In this document: piece after piece, positions 18,029 to 27,078 of the stretch
Position numbering within the stretch: the stretch's first letter is position 1
How the letters are laid out: each line of letters starts with the position of its first letter
Assembly (NCBI RefSeq): GCF_000156195.1
Contig: NZ_GG688321.1
Coordinates: 243,260 to 307,259 of the forward strand
Source: Bacteroides finegoldii DSM 17565
GTDB lineage: Bacteria; Bacteroidota; Bacteroidia; Bacteroidales; Bacteroidaceae
Reading direction: 5' to 3'
DNA length: 64,000 bases
Made by a program: the position numbers and the translations under genes
The notes under the pieces: model-generated
The model's database searches: none
What the model was told of the DNA's origin: nothing
What the model saw: the letters and a program-made list of their open reading frames with translations, nothing else

Positions 18029-18066
18029 TTAAAGCACCTCCCCGGAAAGTGCCCATAGTATCTTTG
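18029..18066 (+). promoter_or_regulatory. HU-gene promoter with conserved upstream box (second)
   Basis: TATCTTTG (18059-18066) is a TAnnTTTG -7 element, and TTAAAGCACCTC (18029-18040) lies 30 bp upstream start to start, exactly as before the first HU gene. The sequences between the two elements are unrelated, so the box appears selected. Confidence 0.65.
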
Positions 18067-18125
18067 CATCGTGATCACAAAGAGAATTGATAAGTAAAGT
18101 AACTAATTAAAAAAAACAAAAAACT

Positions 18126-18605
18126 ATGGCACTTAGATACGTCATTAAAAAAAGAACATTCGGCTTTGATAAAACTAAAGCTGAAAAGTATGTAGCACAA
18201 AATGTAATCACCAATACGGTGGATTTCAGAGATTTGTGCGAGGAAATCACCAAAGTAGGAATGGTCCCCAGTGGAGCGGTAAAATTTGTACTTGATGCTT
18301 TGATCGATACATTAAATCTCAACCTTAGAAAAGGCATCTCTGTTCAATTAGGAGATTTCGGATGCTTCCGTCCTGGTATGAATTGCGAAAGTCAGGATAC
18401 TGAAAAAGAGGTAGATAGCGATACGATACGCAGAGTGAAAATCATTTTCACTCCGGGCTACAAATTCAAAGAGATGCTAAGTAAAGTCAGTGTTCAAAAA
18501 GCGGTGGCTTCCGATGATGGTTCCATCAGCCCGGAGCAACCGGATCCCAACCCGAATCCAAACCCGGATGACGGCAAAGGAGAAGCACCGGACCCGGCAG
18601 CATAA
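18126..18605 (+). CDS. HU family DNA-binding protein with acidic Pro/Asn tail
   Basis: The 159-residue protein has an HU-like domain (about 1-125; KAEKYVAQNVITNTVDFRDL at the start and VQLGDFGCFRPGMN at the beta arm) and a low-complexity tail (PDPNPNPNPDDGKGEAPDP). Similar proteins are common in Bacteroides as DNA-binding HU-related proteins of unknown role. The start follows an A-rich stretch and lies 60 bp after the -7 element. It shares an upstream promoter box with the first HU gene, which suggests co-regulation. Confidence 0.82.
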   Translation: MALRYVIKKRTFGFDKTKAEKYVAQNVITNTVDFRDLCEEITKVGMVPSGAVKFVLDALIDTLNLNLRKGISVQLGDFGCFRPGMNCESQDTEKEVDSDTIRRVKIIFTPGYKFKEMLSKVSVQKAVASDDGSISPEQPDPNPNPNPDDGKGEAPDPAA

Positions 18606-18630
18606 GACTAATCATCAGCCTTTAAAAGCA

Positions 18631-18668
18631 GGAAAACAGTACCCGCCTACGGGCGGATACTGTTTCCC
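18631..18668. terminator. Hairpin after the second HU gene
   Basis: The segments 18631-18647 and 18651-18667 (CAGTACCCGCC / GGGCGGATACTG core) pair with a small bulge and a three-base loop. There is no clear T-run afterwards, so it may be a weak terminator or an mRNA-end structure. Confidence 0.5.
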
Positions 18669-18747
18669 AAAGTATTCCTGTAAAAGACTTGACAACGCCT
18701 TTTTTATTTTGTATCTTTACAACATCTTAAAACATTAAAATATCAAC

Positions 18748-18993
18748 ATGAAAGAATTGCCATCAGAAGAGGAAGAAATTCCGTTTCGCATTAAAACTTA
18801 TAAGAAAAAGGAATTGGCTTGTATGTACAATCCGAACATTACACCCCGTTGCGCCATACGCATATTCACCAAATGGATTAAAATAAATAAAGAACTGCTC
18901 CGGTTATTGACTGCCACAGGTTATCATCCGCGTACACGAACTTTTACTCCCCGACAGGTACAAATCATCACCAGTATTCTGGACATTCCATAA
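18748..18993 (+). CDS. DUF4248 family small protein
   Basis: The 81-residue protein carries the DUF4248 pattern: FRIKTYKKKELACMYNPNIT near the start, a Trp-containing middle (FTKWIKINKELL) and TGYHPRTRTFTPRQVQIITS near the end, where a helix-turn-helix is likely. The family is common in Bacteroides beside HU-like genes, and its function is unknown. The last codons overlap the left arm of the terminator at 18971-19011. Confidence 0.75.
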   Translation: MKELPSEEEEIPFRIKTYKKKELACMYNPNITPRCAIRIFTKWIKINKELLRLLTATGYHPRTRTFTPRQVQIITSILDIP

Positions 18994-19011
18994 GGATGTC
19001 CAGAATACTGG
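18971..19011 (+). terminator. Terminator overlapping the end of the DUF4248 gene
   Basis: A perfect 16-bp stem (18971-18986 with 18996-19011) with a 9-nt loop is followed by TTTTAT. The left arm encodes the last residues of the DUF4248 protein and the stop codon is in the loop. It separates this gene from the convergent TolC-like gene ending at 19017. Confidence 0.8.
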
Positions 19012-19016
19012 TTTTA

Positions 19017-20387
19017 TCATTGCAGTTGTCCCGCCGCTTTCAAATAAGCCACATAATTCACATACAATTGGAAATGGGCATCCACTTTCGTCTGATAAGC
19101 CTGCTGCCAAAGCACTTGTGCTTCCAGATAATCCGAAAGAGTTTCCAGTCCCACTTCATATTGCTTACCACTGACTTTCATATTCTCCTCTGCCTGTTCC
19201 AGCGAACGTTCGGAAAGCTCCGTTTCCAACCGGGCCTCATCCAGATTATTGGCAGCTTGCATCAACTCCAGCAACATCTTTTCATTGACATTTTCCTGTT
19301 CAAGACGAGCTTGTTCCAACTTCACTTTGGCAGACTTTACTTTATTGGTACGTTCGCCAAAATGAAACAGAGGGACAGAGACATTCAGGAATACGGAAAA
19401 AGCACCCTTTTTCATCAAAGTTTCATCATTGACTTCCAATCCGTGAAGATAATCATAACTACCTCTGACACCGATACGCGGCAATAGTTCACTACGATTC
19501 AGCTTTACCTCCTGCTCGGCAATGGCTATTTGTTTGTTCAAGATTCCATATTCGGGACGGGCGGTAATATCAGAAACCTGCACTTTCCATTCCTGCTCCA
19601 CTTCCGGAAAATCATCAGATATATCAATCTGTGCTGTCAAAGGGCGTCCGATGTAATGACAGAGATTCATACCCGCAAGACGGAGGGCGTTATCAGCCTT
19701 TCGCAAAGAAAGTTCACTCTCATTGAGCTTCACCTGCACTTTCAGTACATCATTTTGCGGTTTTATGCCATGTCGGTGAGCACTCTTCACATTTTTGAAA
19801 AGTTCCGTTAGTAAGTTATGATATTTTTCCGCCACTTTTCTCATTTCCTTGGCTTTCACTAACTGCACGTATGCTTTATCTGTATTCAGAATAACTTCCG
19901 AAGTAGTTAAGGCTTCGTTCAAGTGTGCCATTTCTTTTCCCAATAGTGACATTTTATAGGCGGCACGGATTTTTCCTCCCATATAAAGAGGTTGCTCCAC
20001 TTGTATACCGCCCGAGTAAACAGTTCCGACCTTATAATCCAAATTCAATCCGGGAAAATAAGCGAAACCGCTCGATACCAGTTCTCCGGTAGCAGGATTG
20101 GGCAGGAAAACCGGAAGGTTTCCTCCCGGAACTCCGAGACTTCCATCCGCTGTGCTATAAATACCCGTTCCGTTGGCTGTAAAATTAGGGAAGAAATTGG
20201 CTTTATAACTAAGAGACATCAATCGGGCTGCTTCCGTCTGCTTATTAGCGGCAGCCATATCCTTATTATATTTCAGTGCCATTTCACGGCATTGTGCCAG
20301 ACTTAGTTTTTCTTGCGCGGCAAGCGAAACCGACAGGCCGAACAATACACCCGCTACACTAATGGCTACAAGAATTTCTTTTTTCAT
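19017..20387 (-). CDS. TolC family outer-membrane efflux channel
   Basis: The 456-residue protein has a signal peptide (cut near AQEKLS) and two related halves with long helical regions, typical of outer-membrane efflux proteins (KLSLAQCREMALKYN at the start). It would form the exit duct of the tripartite pump with the two upstream gene products. Its start overlaps the stop of the RND gene by four bases (ATGA), so translation is coupled. Confidence 0.92.
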   Translation of the reverse strand: MKKEILVAISVAGVLFGLSVSLAAQEKLSLAQCREMALKYNKDMAAANKQTEAARLMSLSYKANFFPNFTANGTGIYSTADGSLGVPGGNLPVFLPNPATGELVSSGFAYFPGLNLDYKVGTVYSGGIQVEQPLYMGGKIRAAYKMSLLGKEMAHLNEALTTSEVILNTDKAYVQLVKAKEMRKVAEKYHNLLTELFKNVKSAHRHGIKPQNDVLKVQVKLNESELSLRKADNALRLAGMNLCHYIGRPLTAQIDISDDFPEVEQEWKVQVSDITARPEYGILNKQIAIAEQEVKLNRSELLPRIGVRGSYDYLHGLEVNDETLMKKGAFSVFLNVSVPLFHFGERTNKVKSAKVKLEQARLEQENVNEKMLLELMQAANNLDEARLETELSERSLEQAEENMKVSGKQYEVGLETLSDYLEAQVLWQQAYQTKVDAHFQLYVNYVAYLKAAGQLQ

Positions 20388-23300
20388 TTGTCTGTCTTTT
20401 TTATATGAAAGAATAATGCATACAAAATCGGGATAAAAAGCAACGTTATCAACGTGCCGAACAGCAACCCACCCATGATAGAAGCCGCCAACGAACCGAA
20501 CATGGCATCCGGCAACAATGGAATCATTCCCAAAATCGTAGTCAGCGAAGCCATCATCACGGGACGGAGACGACTTTGCGAACTGTCTATCAATGCCGTC
20601 ACAGGTTCTACTCCCTGATTAATCTGCAAAGTGATCTCATCCATCAATACAATACCGTTCTTAATAATCATACCGATCAACCCCAATGTACCGACGATAG
20701 CCACAAAGTTGAATGTCTTCCCGGTAAGCAACATTACGGCAACCACACCAACAAATACCAGCGGAATAGTACAGAAGATGATAATCGGTTTCCGGTAATC
20801 TTTGAACAGCATAATCAGAATAGAAATCATCAGAATGATAGCAAACGGAAAGTTCTTGAACAGATATTGCATAGACTTTGTACTGGCGTTCCTCTCGCCT
20901 TGCCATTGAAGCCGATATCCGTCAGGCAGCGGAATCTGTTCAATCTGCGTGGCAATGGATTGCCGCGCCTTCTCCGTTTCTACCCCCGGAACAGGGGAAC
21001 ATTGCACCCGTTGGCTACGCTGCCCGTTATAACGGGGAACCACCGGATCTTCCCACTTCACATCAATCCGCTTACTAATTTGTTTCAACGGAGTTGTTCC
21101 CATCAACGTTTCCACCAGTTCTTCTTTCGATAGTGTTCCTGTCTTCAGCTTCATCATCATTTCCTGTGTCAGCAAACCGTTCAGAGAAGGAAGAGACGAG
21201 AATATCTGCGTATTGTCCAGGTTTTCAATCGGATTTCCGTGTTCGTCCAGGCAACGCAAGTAGATATTATCTTTGTGAATACCTTCGTAGAAAGACCCGA
21301 TAGGGATGCCGCTGGTAGCGGTCAGTAGAGATAGGCTTACATCATTACGGCTCAATCCGATAGCACGTGCCGCAGGCTGGTCATATTCAATAGTCAGTAC
21401 CGGAATTTGCGGTTCCCAGTCCGTGGTAATCAGGTAAACATCCGGGCAATTCTCCATAATCTTGCGGGCACTGTCTGCCAACTGATGCAAAACAGCAGGA
21501 TCAGGACCGGTAAATTGCGCTTCAATAGGATATTTTTTGAACATCAGATTGTAGCGGTTCATCTTTACGTAAGCATCCGGATAATGTTGTGAAAGATATT
21601 GTTGAATTTCCGCCATGTTATCCACCAAATCGTCCGGAGAGGTGAAGTCGATAATCAGTTCACCGTAAGATAAGGAAGGATTGGCTACGTTACGCACCAA
21701 GTTATAACGAGCAGGTGTACCACCGATAGAAGTAGTGACGTGTGTAACTTCCGGACGCTTTTTCAGGTAAACTTCGATTTCTTCCAAGTCACGTGCTACA
21801 CGAGTGGAGTTAGTCCCTTCCGGCAATTTATATTCCATGTAAAGCTGATCGTAGACCATATCCGGGAAAAAGCCCTGCTTCATAAACCGATAACTGAAAG
21901 CCGAAAGCAATACCAAAGCAATCATTGTAAACACAAAACTCCAACGATGTGCCAGACTGAATTTCAATAATGAACGGAGCACAGCATAAATCTTTCCTTC
22001 ATACACACGTTTTCCGGCAGCAGTAGTTGCCGCAGAGATTTCCGGATGCAAAATCCGGTCAGCCATCAACGGGACGTGCACCAAAGCCAGCACCCAACTA
22101 AGCAATAAGGAAACAGCGAGTACGATAAACAAATCGCGCGTATAAACGCCTGCCGTATCAGGAGACATAAAGATAGGAAGAAAAGCGATGATGGCAATCA
22201 GAGTAGCTCCCAGCAAAGGCATCGCTGTCTGCCGTCCGATGGCAGTCATTGCCTCCATCCGACTCTTTCCGGCTTTCAAATCTACCAAAATACCGTCGAT
22301 GATAACAATCGCATTATCCACCAGCATCCCCATCGCAAGCACGAACGAGGCCAATGAAACACGCTGCATCGTACCATCCATAAAATAAAGGAACAGGAAG
22401 GAACCGAATACCGTCACTACCAAACTGATACCGATAATCACCCCGCTCTTAAATCCCATAGCAATCATCAGAATAACAACTACGATAATCACAGATTCTA
22501 TCAGATTAAGAATGAACGTCCCCAACGAACTGCCTACGCGTTCCGGCTGATAGAAAACTTTATGACACTCTACTCCTGCTGGAAGGCGTTCGACTTTCAG
22601 TTGCTCCAATTTCTTTTCCACTTGATGCCCCACTTTGATAATGTCGGCATCCGAAGAAGCGGCCACCATTATTCCTATCGCACGCTGACGGTCATAAAAC
22701 AATTCGTTGCGGGTAGGATCTTCATAATCTTTCTCAATACGGGCTATATCACTCAACCGCAACTGATCGGCATCATGTCCCTGAATCAGCATACGACCGA
22801 TATCCTCCACCGTCTTAAACTTGTCACTGACTGTCACCCGGATACGATTATCGCCATTATCATAGTAACCAGTATAAGTCGTTTGGTTCTGTCCGTTCAA
22901 TGTGGCTAGCACTTCGGCGGGTTTCACACCCAAGTTAGCCATCCGGTCTTGCAAAAGAGAGATATTAATACATTCGGGACGTTTACCGTATAAGTCGACG
23001 CGTTCCACCCCATCCAGTTCGCTGACTTCACGTTTCACCAGTTCTGAATAATCAGACAGTTCCCTGTCGGAAAGTCCGTCACCCGTCAAAGCGAAAAACA
23101 TTCCGTAAACATTTCCAAAATCATCTTTTACAATAGAAGGACTGGCACCTTCGGGAAGTTCTGCCTGTGCGTTCGCCACTTTACGACGCAACAGATCCCA
23201 GCATTGTTCTACGTCCGTCTCTTTGACAGTCGTTTTCAGTTCTACCTGAATCAGGGAGAGATCGTTGTAGGAATAACTTTCCACATTATCTATATTCCCC

Positions 23301-23524
23301 ATGGAGCGAATATTCTTCTCCAGTACATCCGTCACCTCTAATTCTACCTGATGCGCAGACGCACCGGGATAGGTGGTGACTACCATGGCAAGCTTTACCG
23401 TTATTTCTGGGTCTTCCAGTTTACTCATTTCATAACTGGAATAAGCTCCTCCTACAATCAGTACGGCAATCAGGAAGTAGATTAACTTCTTGTTCTCAAA
23501 TGCCCATTTACTAATATCAATCAT
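20384..23524 (-). CDS. RND family efflux pump, inner-membrane subunit (AcrB/HAE1-like)
   Basis: At 1046 residues with the duplicated RND layout (a first membrane segment, large periplasmic loop and six segments, then the same again), this is a full AcrB-type pump. The fourth segment reads GMLVDNAIVIIDG: the first of the two proton-relay aspartates is kept and the second is Asn, a variant found in part of the family. It exports drugs, bile salts or similar compounds with proton influx. It overlaps the adaptor gene by four bases. Confidence 0.93.
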   Translation of the reverse strand: MIDISKWAFENKKLIYFLIAVLIVGGAYSSYEMSKLEDPEITVKLAMVVTTYPGASAHQVELEVTDVLEKNIRSMGNIDNVESYSYNDLSLIQVELKTTVKETDVEQCWDLLRRKVANAQAELPEGASPSIVKDDFGNVYGMFFALTGDGLSDRELSDYSELVKREVSELDGVERVDLYGKRPECINISLLQDRMANLGVKPAEVLATLNGQNQTTYTGYYDNGDNRIRVTVSDKFKTVEDIGRMLIQGHDADQLRLSDIARIEKDYEDPTRNELFYDRQRAIGIMVAASSDADIIKVGHQVEKKLEQLKVERLPAGVECHKVFYQPERVGSSLGTFILNLIESVIIVVVILMIAMGFKSGVIIGISLVVTVFGSFLFLYFMDGTMQRVSLASFVLAMGMLVDNAIVIIDGILVDLKAGKSRMEAMTAIGRQTAMPLLGATLIAIIAFLPIFMSPDTAGVYTRDLFIVLAVSLLLSWVLALVHVPLMADRILHPEISAATTAAGKRVYEGKIYAVLRSLLKFSLAHRWSFVFTMIALVLLSAFSYRFMKQGFFPDMVYDQLYMEYKLPEGTNSTRVARDLEEIEVYLKKRPEVTHVTTSIGGTPARYNLVRNVANPSLSYGELIIDFTSPDDLVDNMAEIQQYLSQHYPDAYVKMNRYNLMFKKYPIEAQFTGPDPAVLHQLADSARKIMENCPDVYLITTDWEPQIPVLTIEYDQPAARAIGLSRNDVSLSLLTATSGIPIGSFYEGIHKDNIYLRCLDEHGNPIENLDNTQIFSSLPSLNGLLTQEMMMKLKTGTLSKEELVETLMGTTPLKQISKRIDVKWEDPVVPRYNGQRSQRVQCSPVPGVETEKARQSIATQIEQIPLPDGYRLQWQGERNASTKSMQYLFKNFPFAIILMISILIMLFKDYRKPIIIFCTIPLVFVGVVAVMLLTGKTFNFVAIVGTLGLIGMIIKNGIVLMDEITLQINQGVEPVTALIDSSQSRLRPVMMASLTTILGMIPLLPDAMFGSLAASIMGGLLFGTLITLLFIPILYALFFHIKKTDK

Positions 23525-24591
23525 AGCAGTCCTCCCACATTGGTTTCAGCAGCCGGAAGAAGCGGTTCCACCTGTTCTCCCTCTTTTACATGATGCACCC
23601 CCGAAGCGACAACCAAATCACCGGGATTCGCTCCGTCTGAAGTAATCAGGCATCTGCCGTCGCTAAGCAGACGGGTGACGGTCACATCACAACGGCGAAT
23701 AGCGTGACTGGAAGCATCATAAAGAAAGATACTCGTACGCCCGTTCTCACGAAGAATCGCTCCACCGGGAACCGACAGGTTACGCACATCTCCTTCACTA
23801 CATTCGATAGTTACCATTGTATTCATGCCGGGCGATGGAACTGCCTGTTTATCTTCTTTTTTCAGTTGAAGCCGCATGGTGTACAACTGATTGGCATTTG
23901 CCTTAGGGGTGACACTAATCAGTTCCAAAGCATATCTTTGATGAGGATAAATATCGAATGTACAATAGTAGCGGGTAAACTGCTGTCGACGAATATATTC
24001 CACTGCCGGAAGATTAATCTCCACCTCCGGGCTTCCCTCACTGATGATGGAAACGACGGGCATACCGGCAGCTACCGTCTCATGGGAATCAAAAAGACGT
24101 TTCTGCACATATCCGCTAAAAGGAGCATACAAACGGGTGTATGCCAACTGGTCTTTAGCATGGTTATATTTGGCGGTAATCTGTCTCAATCCGTACACGG
24201 CCTTATCGTTAGCATCCGGTGTTGTCACATTTTCCTTATAAAGTGCCATCACCCGTTCCGCCTCCGCTTTCACACTTTGATATTCTGCTTCTGCCGCATC
24301 CAGCTGAATCTGATAGTCTGTCGGATCTAATTCTGCCAGTAATTGCCCTTTACGCACATAGGCACCGTCATTTACATGCATATACTGAATAGTACCACTC
24401 ACCCGGAAAGACAGACTTATGTCCTGTGCCGCTTTCACCCGTCCCGGAAACTGCAAAGCTATTTGTCTGTCGGCAGAAAGTACAGTATCAATCTTCACTG
24501 CCGGCTTACTGTCTGTGTTTTGTACACGTTGCCCACACGAAGTCAATAGAACTGCTAAAAATCCTGTTAATAAGAAGTCTAATCGTCTCAT
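23521..24591 (-). CDS. RND periplasmic adaptor lipoprotein (AcrA/HlyD-like)
   Basis: The 356-residue protein has a lipoprotein signal with Cys19 (LLTSCGQRV), a biotinyl-lipoyl-like domain split by a helical hairpin (MHVNDGAYVRKGQLLAELDP before; FSGYVQKRLFDSHETVAAGM after) and C-terminal beta domains. It connects the RND pump to the TolC channel. It is the first gene of a three-gene operon with four-base overlaps at both junctions. Confidence 0.92.
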   Translation of the reverse strand: MRRLDFLLTGFLAVLLTSCGQRVQNTDSKPAVKIDTVLSADRQIALQFPGRVKAAQDISLSFRVSGTIQYMHVNDGAYVRKGQLLAELDPTDYQIQLDAAEAEYQSVKAEAERVMALYKENVTTPDANDKAVYGLRQITAKYNHAKDQLAYTRLYAPFSGYVQKRLFDSHETVAAGMPVVSIISEGSPEVEINLPAVEYIRRQQFTRYYCTFDIYPHQRYALELISVTPKANANQLYTMRLQLKKEDKQAVPSPGMNTMVTIECSEGDVRNLSVPGGAILRENGRTSIFLYDASSHAIRRCDVTVTRLLSDGRCLITSDGANPGDLVVASGVHHVKEGEQVEPLLPAAETNVGGLL

Positions 24592-24616
24592 ATTTTCACT
24601 TATTAGTTAGTTGTCA

Positions 24617-24624
24617 CAAAAGTA
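24617..24624 (-). promoter_or_regulatory. Promoter -7 element of the efflux operon
   Basis: On the minus strand TACTTTTG matches TAnnTTTG and lies 25 bp before the adaptor start codon. No good -33 element is seen, which is consistent with dependence on an activator such as the divergent AraC protein. Confidence 0.5.
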
Positions 24625-24770
24625 TCCCAAGCAAACATGAGGAGAAAGGTTGATTTAGACGAAACATTGTTCTATTTGTACGTTAGCTAAGATAAAAAGC
24701 CGAAATAGTTTGCTATTTGTATTTATTTGTTTGTTACTTTGTAAGGAAATTCATTTCAACAAAAAGGAAT

Positions 24771-25631
24771 ATGGAACCACTGATGCCATTCAAGTATGTT
24801 ATAATATCTCCGGAAGATACTTCCATGAAAGAAGGATGCATTATTTCCGAATTCAACCAATGCGGACTTTTCCTCTGCCAGAAAGGACAGGCGGAAATCC
24901 TGCTGGGAGGTAGACCATATCAGATTAACAAAAGGAATCTTTTCATATATACTGCAGCCAACCTTCTACAGATACGCCAAAGAAGCGCAGACCTGGAAGG
25001 AATCATGATAGAGGTCGACCTGGATTATGTCATACCAATAGTAAACAAAGTAGCTAACTCGGAAAATTTGCTTTATTTGCGGGAAAATCCCAGCCTGTCG
25101 CTCTCTGAAGAGCAATATACATTTGTAGAGAACTTGCTCAAATCTGTAGAAAAACGAATTAACAGGGAGAATATCTGTAACAGTTCCCGTCAGAAACAAC
25201 ATTTAATTTCTGAATTAATCAAATCCTGGGGACAGGTGATATGCTATGAGTTATTAAACATTTATTTCAGTAACGAACCCCAAACACCACTGCCACAGGA
25301 TAAAAAGGATAAGATCTTCCAAAATTTCATGATTACCCTTTATCGATATTATCGTCAGGAACGTGATGTTACTTTTTATGCAGACAAGCAATGCTTGTCC
25401 GCCCGATATTTTTCTTCTGTCATCAAGGAGAAATCAGGGAGCAGTGCTTTGCAGTGGATTATACAGAATGTCATTACAGAAGCCAAATATCTGCTCGATA
25501 ATACCGATTTAAGTATTAAGGAAATAGCGACCAAGCTCAACTTCCCCACACAATCATTCTTCGGGAAATATTTCAAGCAGTATGTCGGCATATCTCCTAA
25601 AGAATATCGGAACAAACTTATCAAACAGTAA
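24771..25631 (+). CDS. AraC family transcriptional regulator
   Basis: The 286-residue protein has an N-terminal cupin-like sensing region (about 10-140) and a C-terminal AraC domain with two helix-turn-helix units, the second ending in the signature FPTQSFFGKYFKQYVGISPK. I chose the ATG at 24771 because AAAAAGGAAT lies just before it; upstream in-frame codons encode an unlikely sequence. It is divergent from the efflux operon (179-bp gap) and is its probable regulator. It overlaps the convergent MATE gene by 11 bp. Confidence 0.88.
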   Translation: MEPLMPFKYVIISPEDTSMKEGCIISEFNQCGLFLCQKGQAEILLGGRPYQINKRNLFIYTAANLLQIRQRSADLEGIMIEVDLDYVIPIVNKVANSENLLYLRENPSLSLSEEQYTFVENLLKSVEKRINRENICNSSRQKQHLISELIKSWGQVICYELLNIYFSNEPQTPLPQDKKDKIFQNFMITLYRYYRQERDVTFYADKQCLSARYFSSVIKEKSGSSALQWIIQNVITEAKYLLDNTDLSIKEIATKLNFPTQSFFGKYFKQYVGISPKEYRNKLIKQ

Positions 25632-26973
25632 CTTTCTTAAACTGCCGGAACTGCCACCACAACATACCTCCGGATATAAGACTAGCCGCCAAATCTGCCA
25701 CAGGCATACTGGCCCAAACGCCCATTTGTCCATAATAGTGAGGTAGAATCAATAAACAGGGAACGAGAAATAACATCTGCCGCGTCAGCGACAAGAAAAT
25801 GGCTTTACTTGCCATTCCAATACTCTGGAAGAAGTTGGAAGCTACCATCTGAAACCCAACAATCGGGTAGAAAAATACCACAATACGAAAACCTTTAGAA
25901 GCAATGCTGATTAACTCTTCGTCCGAAGTAAAGATGGAAGATACGATTTCTGGAATAAACATACCTATCAGGAAACCAATCGTTGTCACTACAGTTGCAC
26001 AACAAATGGTTACTTTCAGTACTTCCGTCACACGAGGATAGAGCTTCGCACCAAAATTATATCCCGCAATGGGCTGCATCCCTTGGTTTAGTCCCAATAC
26101 AATCATAATAAAGACAAAAACAATACGATTAACAATACCGAATGCACCGATCGCCAAATCACCTCCATGCTCTTTTAATCCCTGATTAATCAGAATCACA
26201 ATAAAGCAAGACGCCATATTCATCAGAAAGGGAGACATACCAATAGCCAGCGAATCCAACACGATTTTCCGTTTCAAACGAAAAATCCCCTTTTTCAACC
26301 GTATCAGTTCATCTTTGCGGCAGAACAGATGAAGCTGCCAGACCAATGCAATCAACTGCGCACAAACCGTAGCCGTAGCCGCCCCACGGATTCCCCAGTC
26401 GAATACAAAAATAAACAATGGAGCAAGCAATACATTGATTATCACTGTCGTTATTGTTGCCATCATCGCTTTCTGCGGATGGCCCGAAGCACGGAGCACT
26501 GCATTCAGCCCCAGATATAAATGGGTAACCACATTTCCGAGCAAGATAACCTGCATAAATTCACGGGCATACTTCACCGTTTCATCGCTTCCTCCGAAAA
26601 AGTAAAGTATCGGATCGAGAAAAGGAAGAACGACCAGCGTAAAAGAGATACCTATAATAAGGTTTAATACAAACACATTTCCCAAAACCCGCTGTGCGGT
26701 ATCATAATCTTTCTGTCCCAGCTTCACCGAAATCAATGTAGCCGCACCGACACCGACCAACGAGCCGAAAGCCGCGGCAAGATTCATTAGCGGGAAAGTT
26801 AATGCCAACCCGGAAATAGCCATCGCACCTACCCCGTGACCGATAAAAATACTATCTACCATATTGTAAAGAGAAGACGCCGTCATGGCGATAATTGCCG
26901 GAATGGCATACTGCATTAAAAGCTTCCCAATCTTTTCCGTACCCAACGCAGTGGGTGTCTTTTGTCCTGTCAT
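25621..26973 (-). CDS. MATE family efflux transporter
   Basis: This is a complete 450-residue MATE protein with twelve hydrophobic segments and family motifs (VDSIFIGHGVGAMAISGLAL in the first half, GYNFGAKLYPRVTEVLKV in the second). It probably exports cationic compounds by Na+ or H+ antiport. I chose 26973 because a -7 element at 26993-27000 implies transcription begins downstream of the alternative start at 27003. Substrate is unknown. Confidence 0.9.
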   Translation of the reverse strand: MTGQKTPTALGTEKIGKLLMQYAIPAIIAMTASSLYNMVDSIFIGHGVGAMAISGLALTFPLMNLAAAFGSLVGVGAATLISVKLGQKDYDTAQRVLGNVFVLNLIIGISFTLVVLPFLDPILYFFGGSDETVKYAREFMQVILLGNVVTHLYLGLNAVLRASGHPQKAMMATITTVIINVLLAPLFIFVFDWGIRGAATATVCAQLIALVWQLHLFCRKDELIRLKKGIFRLKRKIVLDSLAIGMSPFLMNMASCFIVILINQGLKEHGGDLAIGAFGIVNRIVFVFIMIVLGLNQGMQPIAGYNFGAKLYPRVTEVLKVTICCATVVTTIGFLIGMFIPEIVSSIFTSDEELISIASKGFRIVVFFYPIVGFQMVASNFFQSIGMASKAIFLSLTRQMLFLVPCLLILPHYYGQMGVWASMPVADLAASLISGGMLWWQFRQFKKVTV

Positions 26974-26992
26974 ACCTATTAGTTTGAGGCGG

Positions 26993-27000
26993 CAAAGATA
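26993..27000 (-). promoter_or_regulatory. Promoter -7 element of the MATE gene
   Basis: TATCTTTG on the minus strand fits TAnnTTTG, 20 bp before the chosen start at 26973. Confidence 0.5.
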
Positions 27001-27041
27001 CAAAAAAGAGGTGGATTACAGGATATATGAGAAAAGTTTCG

Positions 27042-27049
27042 TATTTTTG
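27042..27049 (+). promoter_or_regulatory. Promoter -7 element of lysS
   Basis: TATTTTTG fits TAnnTTTG and lies 30 bp before the lysS start. Confidence 0.5.
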
Positions 27050-27078
27050 CCTCCAAAATTGAGTTAATACGTAACGAA

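Noticed and set aside
16491..18993. Prophage or conjugative element
   Set aside because: DUF4248 and HU-like genes often occur in mobile regions, but no integrase, transposase, relaxase, phage structural gene or attachment repeat is visible.
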